From positions 70,228-97,644 of the forward strand of contig JAHBMJ010002621.1 in the NCBI GenBank assembly GCA_018398765.1: a stretch of DNA of 27,417 nucleotides, read 5' to 3'. The notes under the pieces were generated by a model. It did not search any database, was not told the origin of the DNA, and worked only from the letters and a program-made list of their open reading frames with translations. The DNA is from Chromera velia. Its lineage: Eukaryota > Sar > Chromeraceae. Made by a program: the position numbers and the translations under genes. Each line of letters opens with the position of its first letter. The first letter of the stretch is position 1. Positions 1 through 8,541 of the stretch are shown here, piece by piece.

Positions 1-1430
1 CATGCGAGGGAGCACTAAACCCTGCATCTACGCAGCCAGAGTGAAAAGAAGGATGGGTGAATAGAGGAACCTACGTGGATCATTCCCTGACATGAGTTGA
101 CCGACTGAAGCCGCGTTGTACCCAGAGATGCCCAACCTCTAACTGACCAAAGAGACGAGACGAACGCAACTCCTTCCGCACACCAGAGGCAAGCGAGAGC
201 TCCAAACTCCTGCATCCATACCGTATGAAAAGGAAGGAAAAAGGGTAAACAGATGCATCAACCCAGGTCTTTCTGACGTAACAATTAAAACCCCTTGCCC
301 ATACAAAGTGTTGTTTAAAAAGAGACGGCAAAGCTCAGCCCACCTCAAAAGTGCAGCCATACTACAGCACCGGCACACGATCCCCAGCGACAGGCTCACA
401 ACAAGTGCACTCTACAAAAAATCTGCATAGCAACGTGGAGCTATAACTGAAAGAAATGAAACGAAATCTTTTAATTTCTTCCTTGCTTTCGGCCTCGGCC
501 TGCAAAAGCATATAATCGGATTTCTACCATACAGCCGAATATTCGGATTGGGATGCGTGCGTCAGTCAAGCGTAGCAGCCCACGCGGGCCGGTTGGGGCA
601 GGCCGCGGCACAGACGCACGTACGTATGGCGCGGCACTGCATGCCACGCGCGGCATGCACGCAGACCCACCGGCCCGGCCTGCCACTGTGCTACAACACT
701 TCCAACCTTCACTTTCATACACTCCGAACTCTAATTTATAACCTTTAAAAACAACAAAAGAATCGTTAAAGATACACTTAAATGATTTTGAATATGTTTA
801 AACTAGTTTAAACTGTTTGTATATTTAAAAAAATTTTGGAGTCGGAATTAGTGTTAGAGTCGGTCTAGTCCTGTTTTCACATGGACTCACAGAACTGCAG
901 ACTCACCGGAAGAATGGCGAAAGCAACCCCAGCTCCTCAGCAAAGCCGCCTTAATTCCGGTGCTCCCCACCGCCGCCTTAATTGCATGCATGACAGGCGC
1001 GTGCGTTGACGCACAAAACACGCACGCCGCGCGGTCAAATACAATATATTTTTTTCTCTCACTAAACCTAATTAATTTAAAAACAGGAAATCGTACTGTT
1101 TGATCGCTTAAAACTCTTTGTTTTAAGCTTTTAAATATTGTTTACTGCCTAAAAAAGCTTGAGAGGTATGGTTGTTTTGGAGACCGTTTTACTGTTGGAG
1201 ACCGTTCGGGATAGATTTGTCTTAGCTGATTTACCTCACAAGAATCATGGGAGACGTCATCACGTCGGACAAGTGGTCGTATGCTGATAAGGAGTTAGGC
1301 GAGTCATGGGTACGCATTATAGGTTTATCAGAGCAAGAATAGGGGCAAAGAGAAGTGTGAAATCAAACCTATCTTCCTCAGTACTAGGGGGGTCTGGGTT
1401 TTACTTGTTTTTGCACAACCGCGACAGCAG
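1..1430. other. Region without a recognisable gene
   Basis: Only short, overlapping, unrelated open frames occur on both strands, and none resembles a known family. A GC-rich island (about 580-690) holds several inverted repeats, including a perfect 7-bp stem at 639-645/652-658. An AT-rich stretch (720-850) contains a perfect 18-bp palindrome at 796-813. A second GC-rich patch lies around 985-1035. It could hold undetected exons or old repeat debris, but I cannot support a call. Confidence 0.5.
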
Positions 1431-1435
1431 GTTTA

Positions 1436-2438
1436 TTGGGGAGTTGCGGGGTTACGTTGTCTGACGTGGTTTACCGACTGACAGACCAGGCTTTCCTCGG
1501 TCAGGGCCAGGCACCAGAAAGGGAAGCCTTTTCGGCTTTTCCCTGGCTACTGGCATCCAAGCGCAAGTTTGAGAGGGAAGAGGCAGCGGCGGAATCGGTG
1601 AAGTTCAAGGCAAACCATCCATTGAGACACGGGTGGAATTCTATGTTTGGCGTTTGGTAGAGAGCGTTATCCGGCCAAGAACAGCAGAAAATTACTGACA
1701 TCATTCACCAATCGCGCAGAGTGTATCTTTTTTCGAAGGTGCAGCTCTCTGAGCGCGTCCGCCTGCATTCCTGCTCCAGCAGTTAACGGGGCTTCAGCCT
1801 GGCTGAGTGCCATTCCCTCATCCGGTTGGCTGCGCTTCCCTCCCACAGTTTATCGGGTAGCGATCCACATTCGTCTCGGCCTGGGCATCCTGGAGATGCG
1901 CAGGGCAGGGGTGTATGTATGCGGGTCTCCTCTCGACCCCAGAGGGCACCACACACAGAAGTGCCCGAACGGAGGGGGTGTGCACTGGCGCCATGAGCAG
2001 GTAAAAGGGGCGTTTACACAGATTCTACGTGGGCTCCGTCATACTCACGTACTAGAAGAAACAACCTTGGGTCACTTGGGGGTCGCTACCGATTCCTATC
2101 TCGCTGATCAGAGGAACAAACGGGCAGACATCTTTGCCTCCCTTTCAAATGGTAACACCATCCTAGCGGATGTTTCCGTCACTTTTCCCATCTCGTCTGA
2201 CACCGCCTGCCTGCGTGCCCGATCGAAAACAGCAGGGGCAGCCGCCAAGACGAAGAGTGAGGAGAAACAGAGGAAACATGCTGTGGCGGCTCGTTCGGTA
2301 GGCCTGCGATTCGTTCCGCTGGTCTTCCAGACCTTTGGACGACCAGATAGAGAGATGGTCTCTTTTGTGAAGGAGCTGGTCGGGATTGCGGGTTCAAGAG
2401 CGGGTTTTTCCACGGAGGGAGAGATGAGGGTGGTCTAA
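1436..2438 (+). mobile_element. Degenerate non-LTR retrotransposon (LINE) C-terminal remnant
   Basis: The frame open to the stop at 2438 (from about 1647, no convincing ATG) reads like the region downstream of reverse transcriptase in algal and protist LINEs. In order: an Ala-Trp-Leu followed by a Pro-containing stretch (GASAWLSAIPS), an RLG motif, a C-x10-HH-x3-C zinc-knuckle-like motif, a GGGVHWRH motif, then RADI about 15 residues before ADVSVT, a Lys-rich helix and a final FVPLVFQTFGR motif. This resembles the restriction-like PD-(D/E)XK endonuclease of R2-type elements. No reverse transcriptase is visible upstream, and the preceding open segment (1436-1660) is in another frame, so the copy is 5'-truncated or frameshifted. 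The true 5' end and target duplications were not found. The domain order is seen; the nuclease assignment is family knowledge applied by eye. Confidence 0.72.
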
Positions 2439-3330
2439 GCGTGTCTCACAGACCAGTATTGGAAGGTCTTCGGTTGTACACTGCAACGGTACATGGCTAT
2501 CAACGTACTGACTTCTGCCTTTCACGGCAGAGGTCAGCAGGGTCCTTTCTAGCCAGCTTCCCTTTTGGGACGTGAGTTCTCGATGCAGCTGGCACATAAG
2601 AGGAACCGTTTTGTTAAGGAGGACCCTAAGATTGCTGCGTGATTTGTTTGGATTTGTTTTTTGATGCATAGATGTTTGCGTGTTCGCTCTTTGTTTTTTT
2701 TTTCTTCGGTGAGCAATTGTCGACAGTTGTGTAGGTATGAGACACTCTGTATGCATGTATTGTGCTCGGCATCACGTCTTTATTTCCCTGATTGATTTTA
2801 CTTGGGGGAGAGCTCTTACAGTGCCGCGGGAAGGTGTTACCCCCAAGGTGGTGGTCAGAAAGCCGTTTTTGAAATGGGAAGATGCCGGTGGGCCGAAAGC
2901 CCACCGGAGAAGTTTCCGGTAGGCGCCGTAGGCGCCGCCGGGAAACTGCCGGTAGGTACCGAAGGCCGGCGCCGCTTGCATGGACCTTGTCGGAGGCATG
3001 ACGTGGCATGTGTATGGACGCATGCGTGCATGTACATCGTTTGTTGATCACCGGTGTTTGTGTATGAGTCCTGATGAGTCCGGTCTCTCATGTCTTTCAA
3101 TGTCTTCTTATGTTTTTTCCATCAACTTGACAGTCTGCACCGGAGGCTCCGGAGCCGAGACTGGAGTCAAAATAAAGATAGTGTTCTGCCTAGCCTTTCT
3201 TTGCAACTTGTAGAGGGAGGGACTAAGCCGTCTCCTTCCATCAGAATCCGTCTCTGCCCGTCTCCTGCGGTCTCTTGTCATGTTCTGCCGTCTACGCGAA
3301 GCGGAGGCAGTTATGCAGCCAGTCAGATCC
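2439..3330 (+). other. LINE-downstream region, possible 3' UTR, no gene
   Basis: No convincing coding frame. The stretch follows the LINE stop directly and contains the hairpin cluster at 2885-2970, so it may be the element's 3' untranslated region. An AATAAA-like string lies near 3170. The TCAG array begins at about 3330, where a LINE tail could end. The boundary between element and host DNA cannot be fixed from one copy. Confidence 0.35.
2885..2970 (+). repeat. Cluster of three consecutive GC-rich hairpins
   Basis: Hairpin 1 pairs 2885-2893 with 2899-2907 (perfect 9-bp stem, CGAAA loop). Hairpin 2 pairs 2911-2919 with 2938-2947 (one bulged G) and encloses a direct GGCGCC repeat at 2922-2927 and 2931-2936; GGCGCC is self-complementary, so the two also pair. 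Hairpin 3 pairs 2948-2952 with 2966-2970. CCGGT-type motifs recur in all three. A related string (GGGAAACTGCCGGT) occurs again near 5150. Role unknown; it may be a LINE 3' UTR structure or a small hairpin element. Confidence 0.6.
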
Positions 3331-4710
3331 AGTGAGCCCCTCTGTCAATCACTCACTGACAGCCAGGCTGAGCCAGTCAATCAGTCAGCCAGTCAGCTTG
3401 TCAGCTAGCAAGCAAGTCAGTCAGTCTGCTAGTCAGCCAGCCACTGGCAGTCAACCAGCAAGTCAGCGCAAGTCAGCCAGTCAGTCAGCCAGTCAGTCAG
3501 CCAGTCAGTCAGCCAGTCAGTCAGTGAGTCAGTGAATCAGTGAGTCAGTCAGTCAGTCAGTCAGTGAGTCAGTCAGTGAGCCAGTCAGTCAGCCAGTCAG
3601 TCAGAGAGTCAGTCAGTCAGTCAGTCAGTCATGAGTCAGTCAGTCAGTCAGTCAGTGAGTCAGTCAGTAAGCCAGTGAGTCAGCCAGATTCAGCCAGTCA
3701 GTCGGTGAGTCAGTTAGTCCGTCAGTGAGTCATAAGTCAGTCAGTCAGCGAGTCAGTCAGCCAGACAGTGAGTCAGTTAGTCAATCAGTCTGTCAGTAAG
3801 TCAGCCTCTCCGTTAGCCTGCCAGTTAACCAGTAAGTCAGCACAAGTCAGCCAGCCACTCAGCCCACGCAAGTCATTCCCCAAGTTGAGCAGTTAGTCAG
3901 CCACAGTCAGTCAGTGAGTCAGTGAGTCAGTGAGTCAGTCAGTCAGTCAATCAGTCAGTCAGTTAGTCAGTCAGTCAGTCAGTCTGGACTCAGTCAGTCT
4001 GATTCAGTCAGTCAGTCAGTCAGTCAGTCAGTCAGTCAGTCAGTCAGTCAGTCAGTCAGCCATGAGTTAGTTAGTCAGTTAGTGAGTTAGTCAGTCAATC
4101 AGTCAGAAAGTCAGTTAGTCAGTGAATCAGTAAGTCAGTTAGTCAGTCAGTCAGTCAGTCAGTCAGTCAGTCAGTCACTGACAGTCAGTCAGTCAGTCAG
4201 TCAGTAGGTTAGTTAGTCAGTCAGTGAGTCATGAGTTATGCGTTCCTTAGTCAGTGAGTCAGTGAGCCAGACAGTGAGTCAGTCAGTCAGTCAGTCAGTC
4301 TGTCAGTAACTTAAAATCAGCCAGTCAGTCAGCCTGCCAGTCAACCAGTAAGTTAGCGCAAGTCAGTCTGCCAGTCAGGCTGAGCCTGCGCGAGTCATTC
4401 CACAAGTCAGGCAGTCTCAGCCGGTCAGTCAGTAAGTCAGTCAGTGAGTCATGAGTCGTATCAGTCAGTCAGTCAGTCAGTCAGCCAGTTAGTGAGTCAG
4501 ATATGAGTCAGTCAGTCAGTGAGTCATGAGTTATGAGTCACTCAGTCAGTGAGTCAGTGAGCCAGACAGTGAGTCAGTCAGTTAGTCAGTCTATCAGTAA
4601 GTCAGCCAGTCAGTCAGCCTGCCAGTCAACCAGTAAGTCAGCGCCAGTCATTGCATAAGTCAGCCAGTTAGTCAGCCAGTCAGCTAATCAGTAAGCCGGT
4701 CAGCCGTGAG
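3330..4710. repeat. TCAG tetranucleotide satellite with higher-order modules
   Basis: About 1.4 kb of imperfect TCAG repeats with interspersed variants (GTGAGTCAG, GTTAG, GCCAG). A longer module, starting with CCAGACAGTGAG and running through a CCTGCCAGT-ACCAGTAAGT segment, is seen three times with starts near 3761, 4267 and 4562, so the array also grew by segmental duplication. Open frames of Ser-Gln-Ser-Val here are products of the repeat, not genes. Confidence 0.92.
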
Positions 4711-5837
4711 GGCCTTCCTCAAGAAGAGGACGTAGAGTCGCAGCTAATTTTGAAGACGGGTGCAAAAAGCGAAGTGTACAGCTTAAACGGTGTACTCGGA
4801 AGAAAGAGGTGCTCTGTGACCAGTTTGGGTCAGGTTGGGACGATTCTAACTCTGATGTGCCACTGTACCAGCAGCTAGCGCAAGGGAAACGCGGCCAGAT
4901 GCAGCAAGATATTTTAATGGGGGATAAATGACTTCAAATTTCTTTTTTAGGAAAAATTCTAAGAAAAGATACTTTAAAATGATAAATCATTTTATAGTGT
5001 ATTATAGTGCAATATTTAGTCACTACTACTCTACTAGAACTATGTCATTATTTTTACAAACTTCTTTTTGACTACATATATGTATAATAATATAAATACT
5101 TATAGATACTATTTTTCGGGGAAAATCTGGTATGAAGCGGTTTTTGAGTGGGAAACTGCCGGTGGTTTGTTTTTTTCATGGGAAAAGGCCGGTAAGTGGT
5201 ATAAAAAAGCCTACAAAATCTGACTAGCGCCCGGGGGGTAGAAGGTGTACTACCATGCATCTGTTTGCTGGTTCGTTGCATTCCTCTTGCATGTACTGTT
5301 GCTCTCAAACTTTTACCCACATTTCGTCTTTTTTTTTTTCCGTACTCCATACAGCCAGTTAAGTTCGGGTTGTGTTTTTTGTCCTTGTGCTTCGAGGTTT
5401 GAAGTCGATCTCTCTTGGTTGATTGATTGATTGATTGGTATTTTAATTTGAGCTCGGAATGTTTTGCCGCTGGCAGGCCATTTTGTAAGTACCCCCAAGA
5501 AGCCTTTCTATGACCATATGGTCTGTCAATCAAACTCTGGGCTTTGGCAGCCTGGCGCCTTCGGTGCTAGGGCTTTGACGATAGAAAGCTCATTCTTTCT
5601 AGTATGCAATATCATTAGGGCTCCGACGATAGAAAACTAATTCTTTCTAGTATGGAATATACCTCCAGTCTATTGTAGGTTAAAAATATTATAACATAAT
5701 TTAATCTAGTTTAACCTAGTTTAAAAATATTTTAATACTCTCTTATAGTGTCTGTTATAATCAACTTAAATATTTAAAATAACAACAAAAAAAAAATCGA
5801 TTTTAATCAGTTTGAATCTGTCAGTCTTAGTCAGTCT
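4711..5837. other. AT-rich spacer with short repeats, no gene
   Basis: No credible gene. It holds AT-rich sequence (4910-5110 and 5660-5830), a GATT tetranucleotide run (about 5418-5437) that reads as a minus-strand LINE-type TCAA tail, and the hairpin plus 48-bp duplication at 5540-5665. Open frames on either strand here are short and of biased composition. Confidence 0.5.
5540..5665. repeat. Relative of the 7.8-kb hairpin repeat plus a 48-bp direct duplication
   Basis: The segment GGGCTTTGGCAGCC then GGCGCC at 5540-5560 matches the end of the minisatellite at 7808-7826, with the loop in the opposite sense (TTCGG against GAAGG). It is followed by two copies of a 48-bp unit starting at 5569 and 5617 (AGGGCTTTGACGATAG and AGGGCTCCGACGATAG), which differ at only a few positions. 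Confidence 0.6.
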
Positions 5838-6431
5838 TCATTTAGGAATTCTAGATCTACGGACTCTGTGCGCAGCAGGGCAATAGTCATTGTCATCATC
5901 ATTAGACTTTGTAGCCCCCCCTTCTTCGCTGCCACTATATTCGCTTGTCGCCTGGGCAAACAAAGTAGCCTTTGCTTTCGCCTTACTTTTTGCCTTAGCC
6001 TTTGCTTTTGCATTTGTTTTTCCTTTTGCTTGCACTCTTTATCCTCTTGCTTGACGCCTTTCGTGCTATCGAGCCTCCACCTCAACAGTTTTTTCAATTA
6101 ATTGGCTAACATCCCCAGTTGCAGATTCAGCAAACAAATTAAAAGCTGCAGCAGGAGGTGTACTGGCGCAAACGATTGCGTGCGCCGGTGCATCAACTTT
6201 TAACTTGAAGGGATACATATCAACCGCGGGCTCATACTCTATCGTCAGAGCCCATAATTCTCTGCTTTCATTGAAAACTTCAAAGGCTAAAGCCCTTTAA
6301 ACCTCGGTCAACTCTCCACTTGCATAAGCAGAAAGACGTTTTACTTTCAGCTCCTTCTTCATCTCTCTTTTTGTGAGAGCCTGCAGCCCTTGTCTCCGAA
6401 CGTTTTCCTTTTGTCTGACTGTCAGCTCTCT
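5838..6431 (-). pseudogene. Decayed coding region of unknown family with three in-frame stops
   Basis: One minus-strand frame reads as plausible protein for about 198 codons but is broken by stops at 6297-6299, 6066-6068 and 6039-6041. From the 5' end: a basic, Lys/Arg-rich helix (KREMKKELKVKR), then a mixed globular-looking stretch (FEVFNESRELWALTIEYEP, then a DMYPFKLKV motif), then an Ala-Lys low-complexity tail (KAKAKAKSKAKAKA) and an acidic DDDND segment before the terminal TGA. No ATG heads the frame, so it looks like a decayed exon or relic. I do not recognise the family. Splicing around the stops is not excluded, but no GT-AG pair fits the first one. Confidence 0.4.
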
Positions 6432-6723
6432 CTAAATTTTCAATGTTTGAAAATAAAGTGAAAAAGGGAAAGAATGAATTTTCATGCCCTCCCTACCTGC
6501 ATCTCTTTCAAGGCCAGTACATCGACCTTCTTCATTAAAAAAAATATGGCAGCCAATGTCACACAGAGGAATCAAAGGGTACGAAGGAGTTCAAAGAAAG
6601 TTAGAGAAGAAGACTCCTCCTTCCCCTAAAGTCAAAAAGGATACAACTACATTATACTGTCTACATAAGCATGGTCAACATCCTCCTTTGCAAGGGGGGC
6701 GCCTTTTGCTGAGGTTCCGCCTT

Positions 6724-7011
6724 CTATGAGCCCCCTCTAAGCCGCTTCAAAAGAAAAGTCTTCAATTCGTCGGCCTGTCGAACATGTCGAAGCTTCAGAG
6801 CTTCAAATTCCTTTCGGGGTTCAAAGTACTTCTCAATATGCTCTGTGGATTCCACCTCTAACGTCTTGAGAAAAAACTCTGAAACTGACTCCGCAAGGGC
6901 CACATTATCAAAGAAATCCAACACAGCGATTCGCAAACGAGCGTTAAAAGGCAGGCTGGATATTTTGGGAAAAGAAAAATATATAGACACGGTCAGATCA
7001 AATTTGCCAGC
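6724..7011 (-). pseudogene. Open fragment without ATG, possibly an exon of the same relic
   Basis: An open minus-strand segment of about 95 codons ends at a TAG at 6724. It has no ATG in its first part. Its composition is protein-like (DFFDNVALAESVSEFF, then EKYFEPRKEFEALKLRHVRQ), predicted helical and rich in Glu/Lys/Leu. It lies upstream, on the same strand, of the decayed frame at 5838-6431, so the two may derive from one gene, but no donor site joins them. Family not recognised. Confidence 0.25.
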
Positions 7012-7173
7012 CTAAAAGTAGGTGCTAACCGTAGCGGACCGACATACAGTAACAAACCAGAAGACCCAGACATTTTTCAAACAGCTTTTATACCTTTGTG
7101 CTGCAAATTGTGCATCCATGCATTAATACGTATAACTATAAAAGCTACATATGGGCTTTGAGGCGGCACGCCA

Positions 7174-7840
7174 GTCGGGCTTTGATAGGCCTGCACCTTT
7201 GGTATGGTTAGGCTTTGGCATGGCCGCACCAGGTCCTTCAGCGCGGTCGCTTTGGTAGGCCTGCACCTTTGGCATGGTCGGGCTTTGACAAGCCCGCGCC
7301 TTCGACGTGGTCGGGCTTTGATAGGCCCGCGCCTTCGGCACGGTCGGGCTTTGGCATGGCCGCACCTTCGGCGCGGTCGCTTTGGTAGGCCCGCGCCTTT
7401 AGCGCGGTCGGGCTTTGACAGGCCCGTGCTTTTGGTGTGGTCGGGCTTTGGCAGGCCCGCGCCTTCGACATGGTCAGGCTTTGGTAGGCCCGCGCCTTCG
7501 GCGCGGTTAGGCTTTGGCAGGCCCGCGCCTTCGACGTGGTCGGGCTTTGGTAGGCCCACGCCTTTGGCGCGGTCGGGCTTTGACAGGCCCGTGCTTTTGG
7601 TGTGGTCGGGCTTTGGCAGGCCCGCGCCTTCGACATGGTCAGGCTTTGGTAGGCCCGCGCCTTTGGCGCGGTTAGGCTTTGGCAGGCCCGCGCCTTCGAC
7701 GTGGTCGGGCTTTGGTAGGCCCACGCCTTTGGCGCGGTTAGGCTTTGGCAGGCCCGCGCCTTCGACGTGGTCGGGCTTTGGTAGGCCCGCGCCTTTGGCG
7801 CGGTCGGGCTTTGGCAGCCGGGCGCCGAAGGCGCCCGGCC
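7174..7840. repeat. 33-bp GC-rich hairpin minisatellite, about 19-20 units
   Basis: Units of 33 bp, one 37 bp, follow each other from about 7174 to 7816. Consensus halves are GGGCTTTGGYAGGCCC and GCGCCTTTGGCGCGGT. Each unit can form two small stems: GGGC/GCCC and GCGCC/GGCGC with a TTT loop. Variant units keep pairing by G-U (CGTGC with GTGTG). A five-unit block repeats exactly 165 bp apart (starts at 7409 and 7574). The array ends in a perfect 10-bp stem with a GAA loop (7817-7826/7830-7839). Because 33 is a multiple of three, open frames with 11-residue repeats run along both strands; I do not regard them as genes. Confidence 0.88.
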
Positions 7841-7859
7841 TTTGACGGCCGCTCCGGAT

Positions 7860-8541
7860 TAACTATAGGAAGCCTTTTTGGGGGTATTTGCAAGTCTTAA
7901 GCCTCTTTTTTTAGTGTCTACTCCGGTTGTCGTTTGTGTCCTCCAGCCATTGGTCTTCACTAGGGGTTGTGGCCGTGGTTCGTTGACCTAGGTATTGAAC
8001 GCAGGCTTTGCCTTAGGTTTACGCTTCTAGGGATTGAACCTATGCCGTCGCCCCTAGGACTGGGCGGTGAGTTCAATATAGTTCAATATCATCATCTTAT
8101 AATTCAAACCACTGATGCTCCCCGAGGCACTTACCCAACTGGTTGGGTGTATCACGTGCTAATATACTGCACGTTCGCATATGCATGCATGCACGCGCGG
8201 ACCGCGCGGCGAGCCGCATGCATGCACGCGCGGACCGCCCGGCGCGCGGGCCGCGGGCCGGGTGCATGGCCATGCAGAAATCGGGTGATTGCTGCAGGAT
8301 GCTGCAGCTAGGCCATTCGTGACCATTCTTGCAGCCCAATGTACGGAAAAACAGCTGGCAGATTTCTTCCAGCACCCCGGTGGTGAGTTTTCTTTCGATG
8401 ATGAAAGATCGATTCCCCAGTTTCCTGTTTGGTTGAACCCATGCAGACGCCTTCCACATGATTTTTCTCAGGTTATCAGACCTCTTCGTCTCTGAGAGTC
8501 TCACGGTGTCCCATTAATTGAATCCTCCAGAGCATCGCAGG
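7860..8541 (+). promoter_or_regulatory. Upstream region of the EamA transporter gene
   Basis: No gene is recognised. A GC-rich patch (8183-8270) carries two copies of a 23-bp sequence (8183-8205 and 8216-8238, period 33) dominated by ATGC and CGCG words. The promoter and 5' UTR of the downstream gene should lie in about 8270-8541. A CAG directly before the ATG (8538-8540) could be a splice acceptor of a 5' UTR or upstream coding intron, which would change the start. Confidence 0.35.

Noticed and set aside
3275-3728. Ser-Gln-rich frames in the TCAG array
   Set aside because: Direct translation of a tetranucleotide repeat.
6284-6303. A 16-base GT-AG mini-intron that would remove the first stop in the decayed frame
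   Set aside because: Far too short for known spliceosomal introns, and the other two stops would remain.
7174-7840. CRISPR-like array (33-bp repeats)
   Set aside because: Repeats are directly abutting with no unique spacers, in a eukaryotic context.
7077-7845. Open frames of over 210 codons on both strands through the 33-bp array
   Set aside because: The repeat length is a multiple of three, so frames stay open on both strands automatically; there is no distinct domain outside the repeats.
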